Of a DNA stretch of 64,000 nt, positions 51,102 through 62,389 are shown one piece after another. This stretch comes from Lichenicola sp964247735 (GTDB lineage Bacteria; Pseudomonadota; Alphaproteobacteria; Acetobacterales; Acetobacteraceae): contig CAXTVS010000013.1 of NCBI GenBank assembly GCA_964247735.1, positions 1 through 64,000 on the forward strand. The letters run 5' to 3'. The notes beneath the pieces were generated by a model, which saw only the letters and a list, made by a program, of their open reading frames with translations, searched no databases and had not been told where the DNA came from. The stretch's first letter is position 1, and each line of letters opens with the position of its first letter. The position numbers and the translations under genes were made by a program.

Positions 51102-52105
51102 CCGACTGCTCGGCGGCCTTCGGCAACACGGTCCTGCAGCACCCGGAGCGTTTCCGGAACGTTGCCATGCGTGGCGGCGGACACCGTCAGCACCGTGGCA
51201 CCGGTCGCCTTTTCCAGCGCACGGCGTCGCGTGCCCAGCTGCTGCGGCGTCATCGCGTCGGTCTTGTTGATCGCCACGATTTCCGGCTTGTCGGCCAGGC
51301 CGCCGCCATAGGCCACCAGTTCCTCCCGGACCGTCCGCCACGCCTCCACCACGTTGCCGGCCGCGCCGTCGACCAGGTGCAGCAGCACGGCGCAGCGCTC
51401 GACATGGCCGAGGAAGCGGTCGCCGAGCCCGGCACCCTCGTGCGCGCCCTCGATCAGCCCGGGAATATCGGCCAGCACGAACTCTTCCGAGTCCGACAGC
51501 CGCACCACGCCCAGCTGGGGGTGCAGGGTGGTGAAGGGGTAGTCGGCGATCTTCGGCCTGGCGGCGGAGGCCACCGACAGGAAGGTCGACTTGCCGGCAT
51601 TGGGCAGGCCGATCAGCCCGGCATCGGCGATCAGCTTGAGCCGCAGCCAGACCCAGCGTTCCTCACCCGGCCAGCCCTTGTCGGCCCGACGCGGCGCCCG
51701 GTTCGTGCTGGTCTTGAAGCTCGCGTTGCCGAACCCGCCGTCGCCGCCACGGCACAGCAGCACCTGCTTGCCCGGCTGGTCGAGGTCGGCCAGCAGCACC
51801 TCCCGGGTCTCGTCGAAGACCTGAGTCCCGATAGGCACCCGGATCAGCACGGGCGGCGAGCCCGCACCGGTGCGGTCCGAGCCGGATCCGTTGCCGCCCT
51901 TGCGCGCCCGGAAATGCTGGGTGTAGCGGAAGTCGATCAGCGTGTTCAGGTTGGCCGCCGCCTCGAACACGATGTCACCGCCGCGGCCGCCGTTACCGCC
52001 ATCCGGGCCGCCGAACTCGATGAACTTCTCGCGCCGGAACGCGACGACGCCGTCGCCGCCGTCGCCGGACCGCACGTAGATCTTGGCCTGGTCAAGGAAC
52101 TTCAT
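51098..52105 (-). CDS. obgE: Obg-type GTPase
   Basis: Essential ribosome-associated GTPase involved in 50S maturation and stress control, 335 residues. The Obg glycine-rich fold comes first (YVRSGDGGDGVVAFRREKF, GGPDGGNGGRGGDIV). The G domain follows with GLPNAGKSTFLS, DIPGLIEGAHEGAGLG, NKTD and SAAT. The extra C-terminal OCT domain of Bacillus Obg is absent, as in many proteobacteria. ATG 52105 gives the standard MKFLDQAKIYV start. It lies after rplU-rpmA, but a terminator separates them. Confidence 0.95.
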   Translation of the reverse strand: MKFLDQAKIYVRSGDGGDGVVAFRREKFIEFGGPDGGNGGRGGDIVFEAAANLNTLIDFRYTQHFRARKGGNGSGSDRTGAGSPPVLIRVPIGTQVFDETREVLLADLDQPGKQVLLCRGGDGGFGNASFKTSTNRAPRRADKGWPGEERWVWLRLKLIADAGLIGLPNAGKSTFLSVASAARPKIADYPFTTLHPQLGVVRLSDSEEFVLADIPGLIEGAHEGAGLGDRFLGHVERCAVLLHLVDGAAGNVVEAWRTVREELVAYGGGLADKPEIVAINKTDAMTPQQLGTRRRALEKATGATVLTVSAATHGNVPETLRVLQDRVAEGRRAVG

Positions 52106-52156
52106 GCTGGTCTCGGTCCGTTCAGGCCGCGTTCGACGAAGGACATCGTGGAGACG

Positions 52157-52183
52157 AAAAAGGGCCGGCCCGAAGGCCGACCC
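52157..52183 (-). terminator. intrinsic terminator after rplU-rpmA
   Basis: Read on the minus strand, GGGTCGGCC-TTCG-GGCCGGCCC forms a 9-bp stem (one G-U) with a UUCG tetraloop, followed by TTTTT. This is the clearest intrinsic terminator in the window. It lies 28 bases after the rpmA stop and about 50 bases before the obgE start, so obgE-proB may depend on read-through or a promoter of its own. Confidence 0.8.
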
Positions 52184-52211
52184 CTGAGCTTCGACCGACC
52201 GAAACGGTATC

Positions 52212-52481
52212 CTATTCGGCGGCGAGCGACTTGGCGTCGACCGAAACCTGCACACGCCCCTCGGAGCGGGTTTCGAACTTCACGTTGCCGTCGATCAGGG
52301 CGAAGATTGTATGGTCGCGGCCAAGGCCGACGTTGCGCCCAGGCTTCACCTTGGTCCCGCGCTGGCGGATGATGATGTTGCCGGCGATCACTGTCTCGCC
52401 ACCGAACTTCTTGACGCCGAGGCGGCGTCCGGCGGTATCGCGACCGTTGCGGGACGAGCCGCCTGCCTTCTTGTGTGCCAT
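52212..52481 (-). CDS. rpmA: 50S ribosomal protein L27
   Basis: An 89-residue L27, placed near the peptidyl-transferase centre. MAHKKAGGSSRNGRDTAGRR is the standard N-terminus, and VIAGNIIIRQRGTKVKPGRN is the conserved core. No N-terminal extension of the Firmicutes type is present. It follows rplU by 65 bases and is closed by an intrinsic terminator. Confidence 0.97.
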   Translation of the reverse strand: MAHKKAGGSSRNGRDTAGRRLGVKKFGGETVIAGNIIIRQRGTKVKPGRNVGLGRDHTIFALIDGNVKFETRSEGRVQVSVDAKSLAAE

Positions 52482-52546
52482 GGCCTGTCTTCCTGTGCCT
52501 GTGAGCTGCCGACGCCGATCCGGAAACGCAGGTTCCGGAAGACGGG

Positions 52547-52861
52547 TCAGGCGGGGCTGATCTCGCCGATGCGCAGCACCGTGACGGGCTGGCGATGACC
52601 GTTGCGGCGGCGGCTGTTCTGCCGGCGGCGCTTCTTGAAGATGATGACGGTATCCAGCTTGTCCTGGGCGATCACGGTCGCGGTGACGCTGGCGCCAGGC
52701 ACCAGCGGCGTGCCAATGCTGGTACCGCTCTCGCCGCCGATCGCGAGCACGTCGTTGAAGGTCACGGTAGCCCCGGCCTCCGCGTCGAGCTTCTCGACCT
52801 TAAGCACGAGGTCAGGGGTGACGCGGTACTGCTTCCCGCCGGTGCGGATGACTGCGAACAT
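52547..52861 (-). CDS. rplU: 50S ribosomal protein L21
   Basis: A 104-residue L21. MFAVIRTGGKQYRVTPDLVL is the canonical start and the KKRRRQNSRRRNGHRQP block matches the C-terminal RNA-binding stretch (IFKKRRRQNSRRRNGHRQ). It heads the rplU-rpmA unit; a sigma70-type promoter is seen 150-180 bases upstream (53011-53039). Confidence 0.97.
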   Translation of the reverse strand: MFAVIRTGGKQYRVTPDLVLKVEKLDAEAGATVTFNDVLAIGGESGTSIGTPLVPGASVTATVIAQDKLDTVIIFKKRRRQNSRRRNGHRQPVTVLRIGEISPA

Positions 52862-53010
52862 TGTTCAGGCTTTCCGATCTCTTGATCCGCGCGTGCCCCG
52901 CTGGAGCGGATGCCGGCGAACCCAGTCGCTTCTTGTGATGGGCCGGGCACCCAACGATGGGAGCACGGCAACGCCCCTCCCGACCGGACGCGGCCTGAAG
53001 CGACTGGCGG

Positions 53011-53039
53011 GCATCTATCCGATCGATGCGGGCCTGTCA
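53011..53039 (-). promoter_or_regulatory. sigma70-type promoter of rplU-rpmA
   Basis: On the minus strand TTGACA (53034-53039) and TAGATG (53011-53016) are 17 bases apart. The -35 is perfect; the -10 is weak. Transcription would start near 53004, giving a leader of roughly 140 bases before rplU, long enough to hold an L21-type leader element, though none was recognised. Confidence 0.5.
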
Positions 53040-53044
53040 ATTAG

Positions 53045-53073
53045 TTGTCAGGCTGCTCCCGGAGAGGTTATAA
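53045..53073 (+). promoter_or_regulatory. sigma70-type promoter of tRNA-Ser
   Basis: TTGTCA (53045-53050) and TTATAA (53068-53073) are separated by 17 bases. The tRNA begins 20 bases after the -10, leaving a short 5' trailer for RNase P. The -35 lies only 5 bases from the -35 of the divergent rplU promoter. Confidence 0.65.
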
Positions 53074-53092
53074 GCCGGCCGCCACTGCCTCC

Positions 53093-53539
<447 letters not shown>

Positions 53540-54350
53540 AGGCCCGTGGGAATTCACAGGCAGCGTGGATTACGATCCACGGTGCTGATGGGTCGCCATG
53601 TGCTGACGGACGCCTGGTGGGCGAAGATGAAACCGCATTGTCCGGGCAAGCCGACAGACCAGGGTCGAAGTGGCGGGGACAACCGCCGGTTCCTGGAGGC
53701 GGTGTTGTGGATTGCTCGTACCGGCAGCCCGTGGCGCGATCTGCCTACGCTGTTCGGCAACTGGAGCACCGCGTTCCGGCGCTACAGCGACCGGCGCAAG
53801 GCCGACGTGTTCAAACGGCTGTTCGACGCCTGCTCGCATGAGCCGGACATGGAATGCGCCATGGTCGACGCCATGACCGTGAAGGTTCACCGCCACCGAC
53901 AGGGCGCAAAAGGGGAACTCAGAGCCAAGCCATAGGCCGCTCCAAGGCGGCATGACGACCAAGATCCTGGCGCTCACCGATGCAGTGGGCAACCTGGTGC
54001 GCTTCGAGCTGCCGCCGGGAGACCGTGTCGACACGCTCGGCGTCGCGCCGCTGCTCGACGGCGTCCAGTTCGGCGGCCTGATCGCCGACACGGCGTTCGA
54101 CAGCGACGCCATCGTCGCCGATCCGAACGGGAAAGGCGCCAAGATCGTCATCTCGCAGCACCCGCGTCGGCCAAGCCGCTGCCGCTCGATCGCGACCTCT
54201 ACAAGTCGCGCCATCTGATCGAGGACTTCTTCTGCAGGATCAAGAAGTTCAAGTGCATCGCCAGGCGCGCCGACAAGACCGCCAGAGCTTCAGAGCCATG
54301 ATCTACCTCGCCGCCACCGTCATCAACTCCCGGCGAATTCCCAAAGGCTT
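53540..54350 (+). mobile_element. IS5-family insertion sequence, inactive
   Basis: About 811 bases bounded by imperfect inverted ends: AGGCCCGTGGGAATTC (53540-53555) and, on the other strand, AAGCCTTTGGGAATTC (54350-54335). Thirteen of 16 positions match, with GGGAATTC identical. The interior encodes a broken IS5/IS427-type transposase reading the same way. The size fits that group (about 800-870 bases). The true tips may lie a few bases further out, and no target duplication could be identified with confidence. Confidence 0.68.
53588..54333 (+). pseudogene. IS5-family transposase, frameshifted
   Basis: The transposase is readable in pieces across all three frames. The N-terminus is MGRHVLTDAWWAKMKPHCPG with WIARTGSPWRDLP and the first catalytic Asp in MVDAMTVKVHRH (to 53935). 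Then TQSQAIGRSK, the IS5-type block, sits in another frame, GGMTTKILALTDAVGNLVRF with LIADTAFDSDAI (second Asp) follows from 53952, and LYKSRHLIEDFFCRIKKFKC (catalytic Glu) and MIYLAATVINSR come near the end. At least four single-base shifts separate the pieces, so no active enzyme is made. IS5-type enzymes sometimes use one programmed shift, but four indicates decay or sequence errors. Confidence 0.78.
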
Positions 54351-54919
54351 CAGACCAGAACCAACCGGCTACCTCCCTCTTCCGGATGACGCACCCACGC
54401 AGAAGGCGAGCAGGCGCTGGAGGCATACCCGGTGCCTTCTGCTACGCCATGCGACCCCTTCCCGACGACGTGCCGCACATGACGATCTCAAGCGGTCGTG
54501 GGCGCAGCGTCATCAGCGTTGACCGACGAGGGGACGCGTAGCGGGATGACGACATCAGGCGGCGGATCGTGCTGACCGATGGAAGCAGCCTTGCATACGG
54601 ACGCGCCGTCATCGAACCGTCAGCGATCAGGCTCGCAACCGACCCTCCACGATCGCGAGCAGGTCCGGAAACCGCGGTGACGTCACCCACTTCCTTGTAG
54701 TTCAGGACGTGCGCCACGATGTGCGATCGTGCTTCCCGGCACCCGCTGGCGGATGAGCGGCTACCGGCCACAAGCCCCTCGTCCTTTCAGACATCGCGTC
54801 TCCGTTGCGGCCGTGGCGCCGCCTTCCGCAATCCCGTAATCCTTGCCGACAGCGGATCCGTTGGCCGGCTTCAAGGTCCGACGATCCGGATGAAGGATGC
54901 CCGGTTCAGGAACACAGCC
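54351..54919. other. intergenic region between the IS element and the hydroxyacid oxidase gene
   Basis: 569 bases. Short frames exist on both strands (for example minus 54442-54771), but none resembles a known protein and codon use is poor. The last 80 bases lead into the oxidase gene and must hold its promoter or leader. Composition suggests degraded accessory DNA. Confidence 0.4.
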
Positions 54920-56080
54920 ATGCGTCTGCAGGACTGCCATAACTTTCACGACTTCCGCCGTCTGGCCCGGCGCCGCCTGCCCGGCCCCATCTTCAACTAC
55001 ATCGATGGCGCGGCGGATGATGAAGTCACCTATCGCCGCAACACGGCGGCCTTCGAGGAATGCGACCTCGTTCCTAGCGTGCTGCAAGGCGTGCGGGAGG
55101 TCGACCTATCCACTACCGTGCTGAACCAGAAGCTGCAGCTGCCCTTCTACTGCTCCCCAACGGCACTGCAGCGCCTCTTCCACCACGACGGCGAGCGCGC
55201 CGTGGCGGCAGCGGCGGGCAAATATGGCATCATGTTCGGCGTGTCGTCCCTGGGCACCACAAGCCTGGAGGAGGTCCGCCGCATCAGCAGCGGGCCGCAG
55301 GTCTACCAGTTCTACTTCCACAAGGACCGCTCGCTGAATCGCGAGATGATGGCACGAGCCAAGCAGGCTGGCGTGCAGGTGATGATGCTGACAGTCGACA
55401 GCATCACCGGCGGTAATCGTGAGCGCGACAAGCGTACCGGCTTTGCCATCCCGTTCCGGCTGAACGTGGCCGGCATGTCGCAATTCGCGGTCAAGCCGTC
55501 CTGGGCGTTCAACTACGTCCGCCAGGGTGCCTTCCGGCTGCCGCAGCTGGAGAACCACGTGGACATGGGACGCGGCGCCATGTCGATCAGCCGCTACTTC
55601 ACCGAGATGCTCGACCCGTCGCTGGATTGGGAGGACGTCGCGGCGATGGTGCGGGAATGGGACGGGCAGTTCTGCCTTAAGGGCGTCATGTCGGCCGCCG
55701 ACGCCAAGCGGGCCGCCGCGATTGGCTGCACCGGCGTTGTGGTATCAAACCACGGCGGACGCCAGCTTGACGGCTCACGCTCCGCCTTCGACCAACTGGC
55801 CGAGGTCGTGGATGCGGCGGGGCACCTGCTCGACGTGCTGATGGACGGCGGTGTGCAACGGGGTACGCACGTGCTCAAGGCGCTGTCGCTGGGCGCAAAG
55901 GCAGTGGGTGTCGGCCGCTACTATCTTTTTCCTCTGGCCGCCGCGGGACAGGCGGGTGTGGAACGCGCCCTGGAGCTGATGCAGCACGAGCTCGAACGGG
56001 CCATGAAGCTGATGGGCTGCACCACCATCGCGCAGCTCCGGCCGGAAAACCTGCGCTCCCGATCGGGTGCACCCGGCTGA
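54920..56080 (+). CDS. FMN-dependent alpha-hydroxyacid oxidase/dehydrogenase (LldD type)
   Basis: FMN barrel enzyme of 386 residues that oxidises L-2-hydroxy acids such as L-lactate, glycolate or mandelate; in bacteria usually membrane-associated and passing electrons to quinones. Visible features are FNYIDGAADDEVTYRRN (early tyrosine and substrate region), YQFYFHKDRS, the FMN-phosphate region VLMDGGVQRGTHVLKALSLG, and the catalytic VSNHGGRQLDG with His and Arg. ATG 54920 follows AGGAA by about nine bases; earlier in-frame ATGs at 54890 and 54719 add unrelated residues. It is the only intact gene in a decayed stretch. Substrate specificity cannot be read; the nearby glyoxylate genes make glycolate or lactate plausible. 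Confidence 0.88.
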   Translation: MRLQDCHNFHDFRRLARRRLPGPIFNYIDGAADDEVTYRRNTAAFEECDLVPSVLQGVREVDLSTTVLNQKLQLPFYCSPTALQRLFHHDGERAVAAAAGKYGIMFGVSSLGTTSLEEVRRISSGPQVYQFYFHKDRSLNREMMARAKQAGVQVMMLTVDSITGGNRERDKRTGFAIPFRLNVAGMSQFAVKPSWAFNYVRQGAFRLPQLENHVDMGRGAMSISRYFTEMLDPSLDWEDVAAMVREWDGQFCLKGVMSAADAKRAAAIGCTGVVVSNHGGRQLDGSRSAFDQLAEVVDAAGHLLDVLMDGGVQRGTHVLKALSLGAKAVGVGRYYLFPLAAAGQAGVERALELMQHELERAMKLMGCTTIAQLRPENLRSRSGAPG

Positions 56081-56347
56081 AGCGGTATGCGGCGCCAGCC
56101 CTTTGGCTAGGCGGACCTTGAACTCGGTGTAGCCGACGCAGCCAGGGCTGCCGTAGAAGCGGATGATGGCGGGACCGCTGACCGAGGCCACCTGCTTGAG
56201 ACCGGTCATGCTCATTGTCATCACCGCCTCGGGCTGGCCCAGCACGATGCCGACGAGGCGCAGCTCCGCCCGGCTCAGCGCGTGCCGCGTCTGCGCCACG
56301 GCAGTGAGCAGGTGGCTCGGCGCCTCGGACGTGCGCGTCCGGCGGGT
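56081..56347 (-). other. unresolved stretch, possible decayed gene
   Basis: On the minus strand a readable passage encodes MTGLKQVASVSGPAIIRFYG followed by SPGCVGYTEFKVRLAKGLAP (about 56080-56210). It sits directly downstream of the broken HAD gene on the same strand. It looks like protein sequence, but no family was recognised and the frame runs on into the antisense of the oxidase gene. It may be the relic of a third gene of the decayed set. Confidence 0.3.
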
Positions 56348-56987
56348 TTACACCGGCACCAGATCGGCAAAGCACCGTATCCTTGCTTCCGCGGCCACCT
56401 CCACCAGCGAGCCGGTGCCCCGGTCGACGATCTGGCACGCCATGTCGGCCGCCGCGGCGCAGTCGCGGTCGATCGCCGTCTCCCCGACGAACAGCCCGTC
56501 CTGCGCTTCCACCCCGAGTGCGGCCAGCGTGTGCAGAAGTGGCGCCGGATGTGGCTTGCGGTATGGCGTGGTGTCGGAGCCCACCACCAGCTCGACGTAG
56601 CGGCCGACGCCCAGATGATCGAGGACGGTCCCGACCAGGACCTGCAACTTATCGGTGCAGATCCCAATCCGCACGCTGGCGCGACGCAGGGCCTGCAAGG
56701 CGGAGGCCGCGTCCGCATAGGACGGCGAGTGCACCGCCGGACGTTTCTGGTAATAGGCGACACAGCGCCTGGCGTCGGCCTTTACCCGCGCCGCGTCGAT
56801 CGGCTGGCCGATTGCGGCATATGTTTTCTCCACCAGCGCACTCGCTCCCTCGCCGGTGGAGCGCTTGATTGCCTAGAACCCCCCGCGGCGGCAGACCGTG
56901 ATCGGTCAGCATGCGGTTGATGCCGGAAGCGATGCCCGGGGCGCTATCGACCAGGATGCGCTCCAGGTCGAACACAACCGTCTTCAC
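56348..56987 (-). pseudogene. HAD-family phosphatase (phosphoglycolate-phosphatase-like), frameshifted
   Basis: The N-terminus (MKTVVFDLERILVDSAPGIA, INRMLTDHGLPP) is read in one frame from 56987. The rest follows in another frame from about 56870: GEGASALVEKTYAAIG, IGICTDKLQVLVGTVLDHLG, YRKPHPAPLLHTLAALGVEA and GLFVGETAIDRDCAAAADMA, ending at 56348. So the gene is broken by a shift near 56870-56880. The catalytic motif is also damaged: DxDGT has become DLERI, losing the second Asp. The intact form would resemble Gph, which recycles 2-phosphoglycolate to glycolate, fitting the glyoxylate cluster nearby. Confidence 0.75.
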
Positions 56988-57018
56988 GAGGTCGGTTCCG
57001 GAACCGACGCCGCCGCGT

Positions 57019-57583
57019 TCACGCCGGTGAGCGCGTCGAACGGCGACGTTTACACCGGATGCAGCCGATCACAGGTCGCGACGGCCGGCACGGAGGGTCG
57101 CCTGGTGCCGATGACCCGATCGCCTCCGCCGCCTCGTCCAGCGACCGCCAGTGGCCACGGCCGACACCAGCCAGCAAGATGGCGCCATTTGCCCCACCCT
57201 CGACTGCCCCGGTTACGGTCGCTACCTCCTGCCTGGAAACGTCAGCCAGCATCTGCAGCCGAGCAGGCGAGGCGGCGCCACCGCACACCAGAATCCGCCA
57301 CCAGCTTTGGGATCGAGTGGGTGTTCAGCAGCACCCCCTCCATCATGCCGGCTCATGTGGCACAGGTTGTGGGCGCGAGTCGGACCGACTCACGGCCTGC
57401 GTCCTGCCGGTGCCACGCGCCGGCATCGCTCACCCCTGAGATAGAGCAGGAACAGCAGCCTGCCGGCACCTGCTGCGCCACGGCCACGATCTCGTCGAAG
57501 GCGAGCGATCCACCCGGCAGCGCCGACAGCGCGTCCCGCCAACACTGGAACGCGCTGTCATGAACGTGACCTCCACGTGCCAA
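57019..57583 (-). pseudogene. FGGY-family carbohydrate kinase, C-terminal half, broken
   Basis: Pieces of a sugar kinase of the FGGY family (xylulokinase-like) are readable in more than one frame: ALSALPGGSLAFDEIVAVAQ with VPAGC (57583-57430 region), MMEGVLLNTHSIPKLVADSG (about 57300-57350), then CGGAASPARLQMLADVSRQE and GGANGAILLAGVGRG to 57019. The ATP-binding glycine-rich CGG motif is visible, but at least two frame changes and an in-frame stop separate the parts, and the N-terminal half with the DxG catalytic base is missing. The gene would have stood just upstream of the HAD phosphatase, so both are probably relics of one operon. Confidence 0.65.
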
Positions 57584-57756
57584 GTTTGGCGCATGCTGCC
57601 GCAGGACACCTGCAGCAGCGCCCCGGATTATCCGGACGCGACGCCGACGCCGACCTCGTCGGCATACCGACCGTGGCGCCGAGGCTCTGGATGAGATTGA
57701 CCACCGGCAGGTTCATGTCGCTCCATGATCCACATTCATCATGTTCTGTCGTCTGA

Positions 57757-58614
57757 TCACGTCGGAAGACGCCAGTCCGGCAGAACGCCACCCAACTGTG
57801 ACGTCAGGATGTCAGCGGCTTGGCGTACTTGAGATCCCAGGTGCGGGATGCGTATGTCGGTGATCCGCACCAAGGGGCCGGACACGGAGAGGGCTGCGAC
57901 CGGTTGACGGTTCTCGTTGAACACGACGGCAGCGACACAGCGTAGCCCGACCGCATGTTCTTCGTCATCAACCGCATATCCCACCTGTCTTGCCAGTGCC
58001 AGATTCCTCCGCAGAGCGGTGGTCGTGTTGATCGTTTTTATGGTCAGGCGCGGCATGCCGCGCTGGTGCAGCACCCGAGCGAGGTCGCCATCCGGCATCG
58101 CCGACAGCAGCGCCTTGCCGACGCTGGAACAATGCAACGGCACGCGGCCTCCGGGACGGGCGAAGGCACGCATCATATGGCGGCACTCGACCTGCGACAG
58201 GTAGATCGCCTCGAACTCGTCCTCAACGGCGAGGTTCACGGTTTCCTCGTTCTGCTCCATCAGCATACGCATCTGTGGACGCGCCAGCGCCGTCAGGCTG
58301 CGCGTCTTGAGGAAGGCGCTTCCGGTCACGAAGGCCTGCACGCCCACCGACCAAAGCCGTCGCTCCAGGTCGAAGTGCACGTAGCGTTCCTGCTCCAACG
58401 TCGTCAGCAGCCGGTGGGTGGTGGACAACGACAAGCCGACCTGTTGCGCCAATTCGGTCAAGGCCATTCCCTCGTCGGCCGCCGCGAGGCGGTTCACCAG
58501 GGCCAGCGCCCGCACCAGCGACTGGACCTGATCCGATCGCTCGGGCTTCGACTGTCCACCCGACACCCTGGTGGTCGCACCCCCCGGCATGGAGATCTTT
58601 CGGCGTGTCGGCAT
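57757..58614 (-). CDS. IclR-family transcriptional regulator
   Basis: Regulator of 285 residues. A winged helix-turn-helix spans about residues 28-85 (ALTELAQQVGLSLSTTHRLL). An IclR effector domain (about 100-275) follows with the usual LHCSSVGKALLSAMPDGDL and GYAVDDEEHAVGLRCVAAVV blocks, which in the family bind small acids such as glyoxylate, pyruvate or aromatic acids. It is transcribed away from gcl, and a palindrome lies between them. By family and position it probably senses glyoxylate or a related acid and controls the gcl genes, like AllR or IclR. Ligand and direction of control are inferred. Confidence 0.9.
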   Translation of the reverse strand: MPTRRKISMPGGATTRVSGGQSKPERSDQVQSLVRALALVNRLAAADEGMALTELAQQVGLSLSTTHRLLTTLEQERYVHFDLERRLWSVGVQAFVTGSAFLKTRSLTALARPQMRMLMEQNEETVNLAVEDEFEAIYLSQVECRHMMRAFARPGGRVPLHCSSVGKALLSAMPDGDLARVLHQRGMPRLTIKTINTTTALRRNLALARQVGYAVDDEEHAVGLRCVAAVVFNENRQPVAALSVSGPLVRITDIRIPHLGSQVRQAADILTSQLGGVLPDWRLPT

Positions 58615-58706
58615 CTCCGCTCCCCCGGCTTCGCCTCCAGCCTAGCTGAAGGGTGTTGGCACGGAAACCGTTATCCCCTTCTGAAGACTGTGCCTTTTGC
58701 CTGTGC

Positions 58707-58721
58707 TTCCGCGATGCGGAA
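58707..58721. promoter_or_regulatory. putative IclR-type operator in the iclR-gcl interval
   Basis: TTCCGCGATGCGGAA is a perfect 15-bp palindrome (6-bp arms and 3-base centre) in the 189-base divergent interval, 97 bases upstream of gcl. IclR-family operators are typically 12-17 bp palindromes with TTCC/GGAA-like arms. Assignment to the neighbouring regulator is by position. Confidence 0.5.
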
Positions 58722-58803
58722 TAGCTTCAGCGTTTCTGTTGCGGTTGCGCAGGAAGGAGGGAGAATGGCGCCGATAGGTAAAGGCGGTCAGGGAGGACTA
58801 CCA

Positions 58804-60630
<1,827 letters not shown>

Positions 60631-60661
60631 CAGAACGACCTCGCGCAAGGGAGAGGCACCT

Positions 60662-61473
<812 letters not shown>

Positions 61474-61477
<4 letters not shown>

Positions 61478-62364
61478 GCACGATCGGCTTCGTCGGCCTG
61501 GGCGTCATGGGACGGCCGATGGCCGGCCACCTGATCAGCGGCGGCCACACCCTGGTGCTGAACAGCCATGGGGGCGTGCCGCCGGAACTGCTGGAGGCGG
61601 GGGCGAGCGCCTGCGCCACCGGCCGCGAGCTCGCCGAGCGGTGCGAGATCGTGATCACCATGGTGCCCGACACCGTTGACGTGGAGTCGGCGCTGTTCGA
61701 CCGCGACGGCATCGCCGCCGGGCTGTCTGCGGGCAAGACCGTGATCGACATGAGCTCGATCTCGCCGATCGCGACCAAGGCTTTCGCCGCACGCATCAAC
61801 GCGCTCGGCTGCGACTATCTCGACGCGCCGGTTTCCGGCGGCGAGGTCGGCGCCAAGGCGGCGAGCCTGAGCATCATGGTTGGCGGCCCCGCGCACGCGT
61901 TCGAGATGGCCCGGCCGATCCTGGCGCTGATGGGTCGCAACATCACCCTGGTCGGCGGCAACGGCGACGGCCAGACCACCAAGGTCGCCAACCAGATCAT
62001 CGTGGCGCTGACCATCGAGGCAGTCGGCGAGGCGCTGCTGTTCGCGTCCAAGGCCGGTGCCGATCCGGCGCGGGTCAGGCAGGCGCTGATGGGCGGCTTC
62101 GCGGCGTCCCGCATTCTGGAGGTGCACGGCGAGCGCATGGTGACGCGGAACTTCGAGCCCGGCTTCCGGATCGCGCTGCACCAGAAGGACCTCAACCTGG
62201 CGCTCGCCAGCGCCCGCACCCTCGGGGTCAGCCTGCCGAACACCGCGACCTGCCAGGAGCTGTTCAACGCCGCTGCCGCCGCCGGCGGTGCGGCCTGGGA
62301 TCATTCCGCCATGGTGCGCGTGCTGGAGACGCTGGCCTGCCACGAGATCGGCGTGGCGGCGTAG
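61474..62364 (+). CDS. glxR: 2-hydroxy-3-oxopropionate (tartronate semialdehyde) reductase
   Basis: Beta-hydroxyacid dehydrogenase of 296 residues that reduces tartronate semialdehyde to D-glycerate with NAD(P)H. The cofactor motif is GFVGLGVMGRPMAGHL, the substrate loop DAPVSGGEVGAKAASLSIMV and the catalytic lysine lies in TTKVANQIIVALTIEAVGEA. It overlaps hyi by four bases. It stands in the normal gcl-hyi-glxR order. GarR is a close paralogue, so the name rests partly on context. Confidence 0.93.
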
Positions 62365-62389
62365 CGGCGGGAGCAAGGGAGGACGGGTG

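Noticed and set aside
58765..58803. Earlier ATG for gcl with a strong ribosome site
   Set aside because: It adds 13 residues not found in glyoxylate carboligases; the ATG at 58804 also has a good site and matches the family N-terminus.
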